Positions 38,148-46,261 of a stretch of 64,000 bases of DNA are shown here, one piece after another. The notes beneath the pieces are model-generated. The model worked only from the letters and a program-made list of their open reading frames with translations, did no database searches and had not been told where the DNA came from. Source of the DNA: a bacterium (GTDB taxonomy: Bacteria > Myxococcota > UBA727 > JAUIJE01); contig JAUIJE010000006.1 in NCBI GenBank assembly GCA_030431455.1, positions 124,001-188,000 of the forward strand, in the 5' to 3' direction. A program made the translations under genes and the position numbers. Each line of letters starts with the position of its first letter. Within the stretch, counting starts at the first letter, position 1.

Positions 38148-39545
38148 TCAGGACGCACCCTTGCCGAACAGCACCACCGGCACGGTGGCGAGGATCAAGG
38201 CCACGTCGCGTTTGAGCGACCAGTGGTCGACGTAGCGAAGGTCGAGGTCCATCCACTCGTCGAACCCGATCTCGTCGCGGCCGCCGACTTGCCAGTAGCA
38301 GGTGAGGCCGGGCCGCACCGAGAGGCGACGACGTTGCCAGGTCTTGTACTGGGCCACTTCCCGCGGGAGCGGGGGCCGGGGCCCGACGATGGTCATGTCG
38401 CCCCGGAGGATGTTGAGCAGCTGGGGAAGCTCATCGATGGAGTACTTGCGAATGAAGCGGCCGAAGGCGGTGACGCGGGGGTCGTTCTTCATTTTGAACG
38501 CCGGGCCGGTGCGCTCGTTCTGCTGGTCTTGGATGAGTTTGTCTTTGAGCGCGTCGGCGTTTTGCACCATCGAGCGGAACTTCAAAAAGCGGAACTCGGC
38601 CCCGTGCAGGCCGACCCGGCTTTGGGTGTAGAGAATCGGCCCGCCGTCTTGGAACTTGATCACCAACGAGACCACCAGCAGCAACGGCGAGAGCACGACG
38701 AGGGCCGCGGTCGAACACACGATGTCGACGATGCGCTTGAGCGCCCACTGGAAGGGCTTGGGCTTGGTGTTGAGGTAGTGGAGGTAGCCGTCGGGGGTCC
38801 CGCCTTCGAGGAGGGTGGCGCGGTTGTAGCGCAGGCTGTGCAGCGGGACCGCAAACGGCACGCCGATTTCTTCGAGGGACTTGACGAGCTTTTGGATCAA
38901 CAGACCGTGGTTGAGCACCCGCTTGGCGAGGTAGACCTCGTCGACGGTGTGCTCTTCGAGGACCTTGAGCAGGTCGGTGGCTTTGCCCAGCACGGGGGCG
39001 CGCACCATCCGGGGCAGGGCGCTGTCGTCGTCACACTGGAGAAAGCCCACCACCCGGACGGGGGTGCCGTTTTCGCGGGAGATGAGCCGCTCGTAGGTCG
39101 CGACCCCGAGGGGGTCGGTGCCGACGATGAGCACGTCGGTGCTGGGGGCGGCGTTCTTTTGCAGGGGGCGCCACACGATGGTCTGGGTCAGGGCCAACCC
39201 GAGGGCGAGGGTGGCGCCGAAGGTGAGCAGGTGAAAGGAGGAGAGCGAGCCGTACAGCAGCAGCCACATGCCGGTGAGGCCGGCGGTCATCACCACCGCG
39301 GCGACCAGCGCCAGGGCCACGTTGTCGAGCTTGGAGCGCGGGGTGTAGGGGTTGTAGAGCCGGAGACTCGCGGTGCCGAAGAGCCAGGCCACCACCGCCG
39401 CGCCCATCACCGAGGTCCCCGCGGCGTCGAACGTGAGCTGGAAATCGGTGGCCAACAACAAGGCCAACACCACCAAGATCAGGTCGCACAGCAGGGTCAA
39501 TTTCCCGTGAAGGCCGGGGGTGAGCTTGTCGAGCATGCGGTTCAT
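38148..39545 (-). CDS. WbaP/EpsZ-type polyprenyl-phosphate sugar phosphotransferase (priming)
   Basis: 465 residues. Four or five N-terminal helices and a CoA-binding-like Rossmann region (VLIVGTDPLGVATYERLI near 135) precede the bacterial sugar transferase domain. That domain has KRIVDIVCSTAALVVLSPLL near 265, the basic QSRVGLHGAEFRFLKFRSMV, the catalytic Asp-Glu of YSIDELPQLLNILRGDMTIVG near 375, and RPGLTCYWQVGGRD. It attaches the first sugar phosphate to undecaprenyl phosphate. It opens the minus-strand EPS operon, so the promoter should lie in 39546-39986. Confidence 0.92.
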   Translation of the reverse strand: MNRMLDKLTPGLHGKLTLLCDLILVVLALLLATDFQLTFDAAGTSVMGAAVVAWLFGTASLRLYNPYTPRSKLDNVALALVAAVVMTAGLTGMWLLLYGSLSSFHLLTFGATLALGLALTQTIVWRPLQKNAAPSTDVLIVGTDPLGVATYERLISRENGTPVRVVGFLQCDDDSALPRMVRAPVLGKATDLLKVLEEHTVDEVYLAKRVLNHGLLIQKLVKSLEEIGVPFAVPLHSLRYNRATLLEGGTPDGYLHYLNTKPKPFQWALKRIVDIVCSTAALVVLSPLLLVVSLVIKFQDGGPILYTQSRVGLHGAEFRFLKFRSMVQNADALKDKLIQDQQNERTGPAFKMKNDPRVTAFGRFIRKYSIDELPQLLNILRGDMTIVGPRPPLPREVAQYKTWQRRRLSVRPGLTCYWQVGGRDEIGFDEWMDLDLRYVDHWSLKRDVALILATVPVVLFGKGAS

Positions 39546-39697
39546 GGTGGGCTCTCCGTGTCTCTGGATGCGACGATTGGTACCTTAGATGCGCGGGCTA
39601 GCCCAACCCCAACCAGCGTGACCAATGTCCCAGTGTGTGTCATGACCTTATCGGACACCAACCTACATGGTTGCGGGGGGTGCGGCATCGGATCATA

Positions 39698-39727
39698 GGC
39701 TGATCGATTTACCAAAATAAATCAGCC
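39698..39727. promoter_or_regulatory. 13-base inverted repeat, AT-rich centre
   Basis: Arms GGCTGATCGATTT and AAATAAATCAGCC pair at 11 of 13 positions around ACCA. It lies about 155 bases upstream of the EPS operon start. Its local AT content is far above the neighbourhood. It may be an operator, or an RNA hairpin in the leader of either divergent transcript. Confidence 0.5.
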
Positions 39728-39803
39728 ACTTAGGGTGGTCCTTTGGGATCCTCTGACCCCGGGTCAAAACCTTGAAAAGGGCGACCGCCGCCGCCCCCAG
39801 ATC

Positions 39804-39833
39804 GGGGGTTCGATCCCCCACATCACCCGGCCA
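39804..39833 (+). other. tRNA-like T-arm followed by CCA
   Basis: GGGGG, loop TTCGATC, CCCCA is a T-arm in sequence and spacing (TTCRANY loop), preceded by AGATC as a variable-loop-like stretch. ACCCGG-CCA follows 5 bases on. Partial acceptor partners exist upstream (CCGGGT at 39759, GGGTGGT at 39733), but no D-arm or anticodon arm forms with either, so a working tRNA is not supported. It could be a tRNA remnant or attachment-site relic, or chance. Confidence 0.3.
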
Positions 39834-39907
39834 AATGTGTCCAGTGACACAGGTTTTTGTCTCCTGATGAGACAGGTGGGGTGTTGTGCGGCTGTCTCGC
39901 CCGGTGA

Positions 39908-39924
39908 GAACGTACGTTCGAACG
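39908..39924. promoter_or_regulatory. GAAC-N4-GTTC dyad (LexA-box-like)
   Basis: GAACGTACGTTC is a perfect 12-base palindrome and overlaps a second one, CGTTCGAACG. The GAAC-N4-GTTC form equals the SOS box of Gram-positive and actinobacterial LexA; deltaproteobacterial LexA sites are generally different. It is about 85-100 bases upstream of the gene at 40007. Confidence 0.35.
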
Positions 39925-40006
39925 ATGTTGGGCTCGTCACGCGCCCGGTGCCGCGTGTATTTTGGCGCTCCCTCCGCCGCCCACAATGCAACTGGAGGGA
40001 AGAGAG

Positions 40007-41161
40007 GTGTGTGTGCCCGCGTTCCAGTCGATGCCTGCCGAGGCGTTCTATGCGATGTGCGACCCGATCTGCGATGCCGGGTTCGAGCGTTGCTACAACC
40101 CGAGCACCAAGGTGTGGGACCGCCAGCTCATGGACAAAGAGTGGCGGGGCACGGCGGAGTTCTACCCCACCGAGGACCTCACCAGCACCGCGATCTGTTT
40201 GATCGGGGCGAGCCGCGCGGGGGTGGATCTCGCGCGGTGGGGCATCGACCCTGCAGAGACATTGCAAGCGATGGTCCAGCTGCAGCGGGACCGCGACTAT
40301 CCCGGCGGGTTCGGGCTGACCGCCTGGGCCAACGCGGTGTGGTCGGGGGTGTCGGTGGCCCAGCTCGCGCGCAAGACCGGGGTGGCGTTGACCCGGGTGG
40401 ACAAGCTCATCGGGACGCTGACGACCATGGAGACGTCGTGGTTGTTGAGCGGGCTGTGCCACGAGTACGCGCGGTTTGAAGAGCCCGGGGTCAAGGATAT
40501 GGTGGATACCGTGGCCCGGGAGCTGGTCGAGGTGCGGTTCGTGCCCGAGACCCGGATCGTGAGCCACGCGGGCGACGCCCCGGGGCTGACCCACGGCCTG
40601 CGCCGGTGGATCGCCAACTTCGCGGACCAGATCTACACCGTGCAGTCTTTGTCGTTCGCGAGCATGGTCACGGGCAACGAATCGTACAAAGACATTGCCG
40701 CGCAACTCGCCGGCACCATGGTCGAGCTCCAGGGGGACAAGGGCCAATGGTGGTGGCACTACGACGCCAAGCGCGGCGGTTCGCCCCAGCCGTACTCGGT
40801 GTACTCGGTGCACCAGCACGGCATGGCCCCCATGGCCCTTCGCGCGCTCCAGGCCGCGGGAGGCCCGGCGTTCGAGGAGGCGATCGTGATGAGCCGGAGT
40901 TGGCTCGATGACAACGAACTCTCCGCCGAGATGGTGGACACCGCGACCCCCACCTTGTGGCGCAGCCTGGACATGGACCAGAACAAGCTGGAGGACGGGT
41001 TCAAGAAGGCCCAGTCCCTGCTCGGCATCGCCGGCGACAAGTCGAAGGACGCGCCGCCCAAGCTGATGGTCAACCACGAGTGCCGCCCCTATGAATATGC
41101 ATGGTGCGCGTATGCGGGCGCCATCGAGCGGGGTCGGGAAAAGGGCCCCCACCTGGTGTAG
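40007..41161 (+). CDS. protein of unknown function, probable alpha-helical toroid
   Basis: 384 residues from GTG 40007, which has GGAGGGA six bases upstream; ATG 39986 is an in-frame alternative but lacks a ribosome site. There is no signal sequence. The protein reads as repeated helix pairs with Gly-rich turns: TSTAICLIGASRAGVDL near 58, LSGLCHEYARF near 148, QWWWHYDAKRGGSPQPYSVYSVHQHGMAP near 248 and ECRPYEYAWCAYAG near the end. Such spacing fits an (alpha/alpha)6 toroid, the fold of many polysaccharide lyases, epimerases and hydrolases. Conserved-looking His, Trp and Tyr could form a sugar site. Divergent from the EPS operon; an EPS-processing role is only a guess. Confidence 0.6.
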   Translation: MCVPAFQSMPAEAFYAMCDPICDAGFERCYNPSTKVWDRQLMDKEWRGTAEFYPTEDLTSTAICLIGASRAGVDLARWGIDPAETLQAMVQLQRDRDYPGGFGLTAWANAVWSGVSVAQLARKTGVALTRVDKLIGTLTTMETSWLLSGLCHEYARFEEPGVKDMVDTVARELVEVRFVPETRIVSHAGDAPGLTHGLRRWIANFADQIYTVQSLSFASMVTGNESYKDIAAQLAGTMVELQGDKGQWWWHYDAKRGGSPQPYSVYSVHQHGMAPMALRALQAAGGPAFEEAIVMSRSWLDDNELSAEMVDTATPTLWRSLDMDQNKLEDGFKKAQSLLGIAGDKSKDAPPKLMVNHECRPYEYAWCAYAGAIERGREKGPHLV

Positions 41162-41174
41162 TAGGACGTCCTAC
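41161..41174. promoter_or_regulatory. 14-base perfect palindrome GTAGGAC/GTCCTAC
   Basis: The palindrome begins at the last base of the preceding stop codon and lies 39 bases before the lipoprotein ATG at 41213. The same heptamer pair, spaced out, is found upstream of the lipoprotein gene at 63778. A TATAGT box near 41198 would put a promoter just downstream, making this an operator candidate. Confidence 0.4.
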
Positions 41175-41212
41175 GGGGTTCGCTTTTGGCCGGCACGCTA
41201 TAGTGATCGGCC

Positions 41213-42745
41213 ATGAAGCGGCTCTTCCCCTGGGCTTTGGGCGTGTGGTGGGTGTTGTGGTGCGCGGGCGCGTGTGGCCCCGGGATCACCGACCCAGACC
41301 AGACGCCGTGCAACGACGACTACGACTGCGGCGGGCGCGACGTGTGCCGCGACGGTGTGTGCACCGAGAGCACCGGCGACGGGGACGGGGACGGGGACGG
41401 TGACGGGGATGGTGACGGTGACGGTGACGGGGACGGGGATGGTGACGGTGACGGTGACGGGGATGGGGACTGGCCGCCGGACGGCGGAGCCCCCGACTCC
41501 GGTTCTTCAGGGGATGGGGACGGTGACGGGGACGGGGATGGTGACGGCGACGGCGACGCGGGGGTCGACGCGGGCGGGGGCCTGGACGCGGGGCCTGACG
41601 CGGGGGTCGACGCCGGCGTCGACGCCGGGCCGGTGGATTATTGTGCCCCCTATGACCCGGTGGACGACGTGGAGGTCTGCGATCCGCGGCCCACCGGGTG
41701 TCAGGTGGCCTACGGGGCCGGGCTGGGCTGTCCCGCGGCGTGCCAGGCCGGGGGGTTGGTCTGCGTGGACTCGTACGACGACGCGAACAACGACAACTGC
41801 ACCCCCGTGGACGAGTCCTTGGCCTGCGCTGACGTGGGCAACACCGCCGAGATCTGTTTTTGCGACGTCGCCCCCGACGCGGATGGGGACGGGGTGGCGG
41901 ACGCGACCGACAACTGCCCGGGGGTGCCCAACCCCGATCAAGACGACAACAATGACAATGGGGTGGGCAACGCGTGCGAACCCAACGGCGACTTTGACGA
42001 CGACGGCGTCAACAACGGGGCCGACAACTGCCCCACCGTGCCCAACGAGTGGCAAGGCGATGAAGACGGGGACGGCATCGGGGACCAGTGCGACAACTGC
42101 CCGCTGGTGACCAACCCCGGCCAAGCCAACACGTTGGAGCCCGCGGACGAGGCCGACGGGGTCGGCGACGTGTGCGATCCGCACCCCGCGGAGGGCGGCG
42201 ACCGCCTGGCTTTGTTCGTGGGGTTCGACGATGGCGAGCCGCTGCCGTGGATTCTCGACACCGGGACCAACTGCGATTGGGCCGTGTTCGCCGGGTCGCT
42301 GTCCACCAACAGCGGCGCCAACTGCCGGGTGTTGTTCGACCTGGACCTCGGGGTCGCGCCCTCGTACGTCCGGGTGTCGACCCGGGCCACGGGCCTGAGC
42401 GCGGTGGGCCCGGGGGCGCGGATGGGCCCGTTGTTTGACGCTGCCCCCGACGAGGACACGGGCCTCTGTGCGGTGGACGCCCAGGACTTGGTCAGCCTGG
42501 AGCGGGTCGCCACCGATGGCACAAAAACCGTCTACCCGGGGGCGGTGACCAACCCGTTGGTCAACGCGGCCACCGCCCAGTTTCAAATTGCCGAGCGTCG
42601 CGCCGACGGCACCGCCGCGTGTTCCCGCGCGAGCGCGACCGCGACCGCGGAGGTGTTGGGCATCGACGCCGACGAGTGGGCGGGGTTGTTCAGCGACGGG
42701 GCCGCGGCCCAGTTCGACTATTTGATGGTGATGGTCCAGGACTGA
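41213..42745 (+). CDS. surface lipoprotein with two GD linkers and thrombospondin type-3 repeats
   Basis: 510 residues. Signal sequence with AGAC lipobox near residue 20, then a small Cys-rich module (DDYDCGGRDVCRDGVC). Two Gly-Asp runs (41375-41471 and 41511-41560) follow, then Asp-Ala-Gly repeats, a Cys-rich domain (TGCQVAYGAGLGCPAACQAG), TSP3-type calcium repeats (DGDGVADATDNCPGVPNPDQ and two more) and a C-terminal beta-rich domain. The order, and even the length, match the gene at 6699-8231. Probably displayed on the outer membrane with calcium-stiffened stalk. It converges on the GT2 gene with a 4-base gap. Confidence 0.75.
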   Translation: MKRLFPWALGVWWVLWCAGACGPGITDPDQTPCNDDYDCGGRDVCRDGVCTESTGDGDGDGDGDGDGDGDGDGDGDGDGDGDGDGDWPPDGGAPDSGSSGDGDGDGDGDGDGDGDAGVDAGGGLDAGPDAGVDAGVDAGPVDYCAPYDPVDDVEVCDPRPTGCQVAYGAGLGCPAACQAGGLVCVDSYDDANNDNCTPVDESLACADVGNTAEICFCDVAPDADGDGVADATDNCPGVPNPDQDDNNDNGVGNACEPNGDFDDDGVNNGADNCPTVPNEWQGDEDGDGIGDQCDNCPLVTNPGQANTLEPADEADGVGDVCDPHPAEGGDRLALFVGFDDGEPLPWILDTGTNCDWAVFAGSLSTNSGANCRVLFDLDLGVAPSYVRVSTRATGLSAVGPGARMGPLFDAAPDEDTGLCAVDAQDLVSLERVATDGTKTVYPGAVTNPLVNAATAQFQIAERRADGTAACSRASATATAEVLGIDADEWAGLFSDGAAAQFDYLMVMVQD

Positions 42746-42749
42746 GCGG

Positions 42750-43787
42750 TCAGGGACGCAAGGCCCGCCGGCGGTCGGCGCGGTACCGCAGGAAGTCCCG
42801 GGCCACGCGGCGCTTGGAGCCCGCGGCTTTGGCCACCCCCCGAAAATACTCGAGGTTGTAGCTCACGGTGCAGCCCTTGATCGCCACCGCTTCGAGCCCG
42901 GCGTCGTCGAGGGCTTCGGACGCTTCCAGGCCCCAGCGGCGCAGGGCCTCGCCGAGCCGGGGCGACATCGCGCTGGCCAGGAGCAGCGGGCGCGACACGG
43001 GGTGCGCGAGGTGAAAGAGCCGCCAGGGGCTGGCGATCTCTTGGCCCGGGTGCTTCTCGGCGATGTGCGCGTCGTGCACCCCGTAGAGGTAGGCCCGGCG
43101 CAGCCACTTGTCCCGGTCCTCGTGATCGGTGTGGTGGATGCTGACCGCTTCCTTGGCGAACACGAGTTTTTTGCCCGCCATCTCGAAGCGCAGGCCCAGG
43201 TCCCGGTCCTCGCTGCGGCGCAGGCTGGTGTCGAACCCGCCCACGGCAAAGAACGCCTTGCGCTTGAATGACACATTGCCGGTGCAGAGATGAACCCCGC
43301 GCACCTTGCGGGTGCCGTCTTCAAAGCTGCGCACCCAGTTGTCGAGCTGGGTGAGATGGAACCGTTCGAACAGGGGGAGCCGGCCCACGTGGGGGGGCGG
43401 CCGGATGTGACCGAGCACCACGTCGGCGCCGGCGGCGTGGCGCGCGCGGTGGGCGGCGAGGAAATCGGGCGGCAACCGCATGTCGTCGTCCACGATCACG
43501 ATGATGTCGCCCTGGGCGCGCTCGGCCCCATTTTGCCGGGCCCCGGCTTGGCCGGTGTTGGTCTGGCGCACCAATGTCATGGCAAAGCGGGTCTTGATGT
43601 CACCCACCGCATCGGCCGCGGGGGGCTCGGAGCCGTCGTCGACGACGATGAGCTCAAACTCGTCGTCCCCCAGGGTCTGGGCGCCCAGGTCGGCGAGGAG
43701 CTCGGCGAGCTTGGGCCCGCGGTTGTAGGTGGCCACCACCACCGAGAGCAAAGGGGGCGCCGGCGCGCGGCGATCCCGTTTGCTCAA
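42750..43787 (-). CDS. glycosyltransferase family 2
   Basis: 345 residues, no membrane helix. GT-A features: LLSVVVATYNRGPKLAELLADLG near residue 13, IVVDDGSE near 47, IIVIVDDDMRLPP as DxD near 95, CTGNVSFKRKAFFAVGGFD near 168 and SEDRDLGLRFEMAG near 190. It adds a sugar from a nucleotide donor to a lipid-linked glycan. Its start overlaps the acetyltransferase gene by 4 bases; the three minus-strand genes 42750-44960 are one unit that complements the EPS operon. Confidence 0.87.
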   Translation of the reverse strand: MSKRDRRAPAPPLLSVVVATYNRGPKLAELLADLGAQTLGDDEFELIVVDDGSEPPAADAVGDIKTRFAMTLVRQTNTGQAGARQNGAERAQGDIIVIVDDDMRLPPDFLAAHRARHAAGADVVLGHIRPPPHVGRLPLFERFHLTQLDNWVRSFEDGTRKVRGVHLCTGNVSFKRKAFFAVGGFDTSLRRSEDRDLGLRFEMAGKKLVFAKEAVSIHHTDHEDRDKWLRRAYLYGVHDAHIAEKHPGQEIASPWRLFHLAHPVSRPLLLASAMSPRLGEALRRWGLEASEALDDAGLEAVAIKGCTVSYNLEYFRGVAKAAGSKRRVARDFLRYRADRRRALRP

Positions 43788-44326
43788 GTCGAGGCCCCGT
43801 ATGCCAAAGCCACTGGATCGTCGTTTTGTCCAAGTTGGCGCACGACCTTGGCGGGCATGCCCACCGCCACCGCGTCCGCGGGGATGTCCTCGAGGACCAC
43901 GGCGTTGGCCCCGATCACCGCCCGATCCCCGATGTGGATGGGGCCGAGGATGCGCGCCCCGGCCCCGATCACCACGTCGTCGCCGATGGTCGGGTATCCA
44001 TTCTCTTTGGCGGTGCCCACGGTGTTGTTGCCGAAGAACCGGACCCGATCGCCGATCTTCGCGTCTCCGCCGATGGTGATGCCGATGGGGTGGATGAAGT
44101 ACACCCCGGTGCCAATCTGGACATCGTTGCCGATCTCAATGCCGAACACCGCAGTCTGGACAATGCGCAGGGCGTGGGGGGCGCCAGGCACCCGCCACCG
44201 ACGAGCAGACTCCCGCGCCCGCTGCACCGCCAACACCCGAAACGCATCCATGGACACCACGGCCGGTTTGCCACCCCCAGGGGCAGCATACAATGCCTTT
44301 GCGTCAGCCAGCACCCGGCGCAACAT
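43784..44326 (-). CDS. CysE-like serine/sugar O-acetyltransferase (hexapeptide repeat)
   Basis: 180 residues from ATG 44326, which has GGAGACGCCC upstream; TTG 44347 is also in frame. A helical N-terminus of about 65 residues is followed by the left-handed beta-helix: [20 protein letters not shown] with the catalytic His, [37 protein letters not shown], then [20 protein letters not shown]. This is the layout of serine acetyltransferases, but in EPS loci such proteins usually acetylate sugars. Overlaps both neighbours (4 and 23 bases). Confidence 0.85.
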   Translation of the reverse strand: MLRRVLADAKALYAAPGGGKPAVVSMDAFRVLAVQRARESARRWRVPGAPHALRIVQTAVFGIEIGNDVQIGTGVYFIHPIGITIGGDAKIGDRVRFFGNNTVGTAKENGYPTIGDDVVIGAGARILGPIHIGDRAVIGANAVVLEDIPADAVAVGMPAKVVRQLGQNDDPVALAYGAST

Positions 44327-44960
44327 GGGCGTCTCCTTCTGGAACAAATTTCTCGGGATCGATCTCGCCGACCTTTCGCGCCGGCACCCCGGCCACGATG
44401 GAAAACGGCGGGACGTCGTTGGTCACCACCGCGCTGGTGCCGACCACCGAGCCGCGACCAACGGTCACCCCTTTGAGCACGGTGGATTTGGCCCCCAGCC
44501 ACACGTCGTCTTCGATGACGACGGGGTGCGGGTGGGGCCGCAGGTTGCGCTGGTGCAGGCCGTGGAAGTCAGAGTCCACGATGAGCACGAAGGTCCCGAT
44601 CCGCACCCGGTTGCCAATGCGGATGGATGACAGGCAGCCGATGGACGTGCCGTAGTTGATGTTGACCTGATTTCCGATCTCGAGCACGCCCCCCGGGCCG
44701 GTGGCGAGCTCGACCGGGACCATCACCGAACGAAGCTGGACATCATCGCCGAGGGTGATGGTGCCGAGGTTGTCGATGCGAGGGCGCCCCTCGGTGCGGG
44801 GGCGGGCGCCCACGTGGTCGACGCCCCGAAGATAGAGCCGGGCCATGCCGCGGGCCTTGGCGTAGCGGGTGAGGCGGTGGGCGATGACGCGGGCGGACAA
44901 GGGTCCGTCCTTCTCGAGGCGCGTCCGGGCGTCGGCCCAGAGCTCTTGGGGGGTGGACAT
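44304..44960 (-). CDS. hexapeptide-repeat O-acetyltransferase (WbbJ/maltose type)
   Basis: 218 residues. The beta-helix has [40 protein letters not shown] and [18 protein letters not shown], with the active-site His in the DSDFH loop. [20 protein letters not shown] and [12 protein letters not shown] close it, the standard end of xenobiotic and sugar acetyltransferases. Acetyl-CoA is the expected donor; a hydroxyl on the EPS repeat unit the likely acceptor. First gene of its three-gene unit and 2 bases from the lipoprotein stop at 44963. Confidence 0.87.
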   Translation of the reverse strand: MSTPQELWADARTRLEKDGPLSARVIAHRLTRYAKARGMARLYLRGVDHVGARPRTEGRPRIDNLGTITLGDDVQLRSVMVPVELATGPGGVLEIGNQVNINYGTSIGCLSSIRIGNRVRIGTFVLIVDSDFHGLHQRNLRPHPHPVVIEDDVWLGAKSTVLKGVTVGRGSVVGTSAVVTNDVPPFSIVAGVPARKVGEIDPEKFVPEGDAHVAPGAG

Positions 44961-44962
44961 GA

Positions 44963-46132
44963 TCAGCCTTGGAACCGAACGGTGTAGGTGTCGCCGGGGC
45001 CGGGGGCGAGGTCACCGCTGGTGTCCTCCCACTCGACCACGTACCAGGTGGAGGTTTGGTTCTGTGCGTCGGGGAGCACGGTGTTGGCGAAGTAGTACGC
45101 CGCCGCGCGCGTGCCCTGCACCAGCAGGCCCCCGCCGAACACGATGAGCGCCCCGCGGTCGGGCTCGACAAAGATCTCGAGCTGAAAGACATCGTGGCCG
45201 TCGTTGAGCTGGGCGGCGTCAAAGCTGAACACGGTGATGTCATCGGTCTGCCGGACGAAGTCGTAGCTGGTGCCGCCTTCGTCCACCCGGATGCGCGCGA
45301 GCTCGGCGGTGGTGACGTAGTCGGCGAGACGTTGGCCGAAGGTGCCGCCTGCCACCACAATGGTATTGCCCCCCGGGAGGAGGGGCTGGCCGGTGGTGAC
45401 ATCGAGCACGGCGGGGTCGTCTTGGTCCGCGGGCGCCGCGGTCACGTTGGGGCACGCCAGGGCGATGGCCGCGGCCATGTTGTCCCCGGCGGTGTTGTCC
45501 CCGTCGAACAGGCCTTGCATCGAGTGTGCATTGTCATTGCCGCACAGGTTCGCCCACGACACCGCCGTACAGGTGGGCAGGCTCGAGCAGAAGTTGGCGG
45601 TCCCGCATGCGGTGCCGCACATGCCGCAGTGATCGGGGTCGTTGGCGGTGTCGACGCAGACCGTGTCGCAACAGGCGAGCGCGCCCGGGCAGTCGTCGTC
45701 GAGCCCACTGGGGCATGCCGATCCCACGCCCGCGTCGACCCCGGCGTCGATGCCCGCGTCAATCCCAGCGTCGATGCCCGCGTCAAACCCAGCGTCGATG
45801 CCCGCGTCCACCCCCGCGTCGAAACCAGCGTCAAACCCCGCGTCGATCCCGGCGTCCACCCCGGCATCGGGGTCGCCGTCGCCGTCACCGTCGCCGTCTC
45901 CATCTCCATCCCCGTCTCCATCCCCATCCCCGTCACCGTCGCCGTCGCCGTCTCCATCCCCGTCCCCATCGCCGTCGCCGTCTCCATCCCCGTCACCATC
46001 TCCATCCCCGTCGCCGTCTCCATCTCCGTCGCCGTCTCCATCCCCGTCGCCGGCGTCGGGTTGGGGGCACCCAAACAGGAGTGGGACTGTTCCGCACAAT
46101 GTAAGCGCAAGAAGCAAGTATTTGATTTTCAT
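44963..46132 (-). CDS. lipoprotein with very long GD and DAG repeat stalk
   Basis: 389 residues from ATG 46132. Lipobox LLFGC near residue 22. Then about 60 residues of Gly-Asp repeats and about 45 of Asp-Ala-Gly-hydrophobic repeats ([15 protein letters not shown]), a small Cys cluster ([25 protein letters not shown]), and a C-terminal globular domain of about 180 residues ending TYTVRFQG. That domain shows alternating strands and no motif I recognise. The repeat DNA at 45731-46056 is a hexamer- and nonamer-based microsatellite, so stalk length can change in frame. Divergent from the DUF1592 gene. Confidence 0.7.
   Translation of the reverse strand: MKIKYLLLALTLCGTVPLLFGCPQPDAGDGDGDGDGDGDGDGDGDGDGDGDGDGDGDGDGDGDGDGDGDGDGDGDGDGDGDGDGDGDPDAGVDAGIDAGFDAGFDAGVDAGIDAGFDAGIDAGIDAGIDAGVDAGVGSACPSGLDDDCPGALACCDTVCVDTANDPDHCGMCGTACGTANFCSSLPTCTAVSWANLCGNDNAHSMQGLFDGDNTAGDNMAAAIALACPNVTAAPADQDDPAVLDVTTGQPLLPGGNTIVVAGGTFGQRLADYVTTAELARIRVDEGGTSYDFVRQTDDITVFSFDAAQLNDGHDVFQLEIFVEPDRGALIVFGGGLLVQGTRAAAYYFANTVLPDAQNQTSTWYVVEWEDTSGDLAPGPGDTYTVRFQG
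45877..46056. repeat. hexanucleotide microsatellite encoding Gly-Asp
   Basis: About thirty six-base units of the form GGNGAY (minus strand) lie in tandem, with third-base variation between units (GTC/ATC and CCC/TCC/GCC when read on the plus strand). Unit changes keep the frame of the lipoprotein. Shorter versions are at 6870-6918, 41375-41471 and 41511-41560. Confidence 0.85.
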
Positions 46133-46208
46133 TGGCAATCCCAGCATGCGAACCCCGTCTCGAAAGATGCAGAACACCCAGCGACAGTGTAGAACCTAGC
46201 CACACGAC

Positions 46209-46232
46209 GACAAAACGATACGTCGTTTTGTC
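46209..46232. promoter_or_regulatory. perfect 10-base inverted repeat in divergent promoter region
   Basis: Arms GACAAAACGA and TCGTTTTGTC are separated by TACG. The dyad lies 77 bases upstream of the GD-lipoprotein start and 30 bases before the DUF1592 ATG, in their shared 129-base region. Its AT-rich arms stand out locally. It fits a TetR- or LacI-size operator that could block transcription of the DUF1592/DUF1552 pair. Confidence 0.55.
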
Positions 46233-46261
46233 CAAAGCTGGCTCAACCCTCGAGGTTTGTC

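Larger units (their letters stand above)
39546..40006. promoter_or_regulatory. dyad-rich intergenic region between EPS operon and divergent gene
   Basis: This 440-460 base gap is the longest non-coding stretch in the window. It holds several separate inverted repeats: 39698-39727, 39754-39766 (TGACCC/GGGTCA around C), 39804-39820 (GGGG/CCCC around a TTCGATC loop), 39858-39874 (TGTCTC/GAGACA) and 39908-39924. It must contain the promoters of the EPS operon (minus) and of the plus-strand gene at 40007. No clear -35/-10 pair or known riboswitch motif was found. A 97-residue minus-strand open frame here looks spurious. Confidence 0.5.

Noticed and set aside
39733-39833. Complete tRNA or selC-like gene
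   Set aside because: An acceptor pairing (GGGTGGT with ATCACCC) and T-arm exist, but no D-arm or anticodon arm with a seven-base loop can be formed, and the CCA is out by one base.
39693-39986. 97-residue minus-strand open frame in the intergenic region
   Set aside because: Contains GDRTPDLGA-type residues that come from reading a T-arm-like sequence backwards; such frames are a known annotation artefact.
45731-46056. CRISPR-like or satellite array
   Set aside because: In-frame Gly-Asp and Asp-Ala-Gly coding repeats inside a lipoprotein gene explain it.
43818-46235. 15-base identity CGTCGTTTTGTCCAA at 43819 and 46221
   Set aside because: Given this base composition and window size, matches of this length are expected by chance; one copy is inside a coding region.
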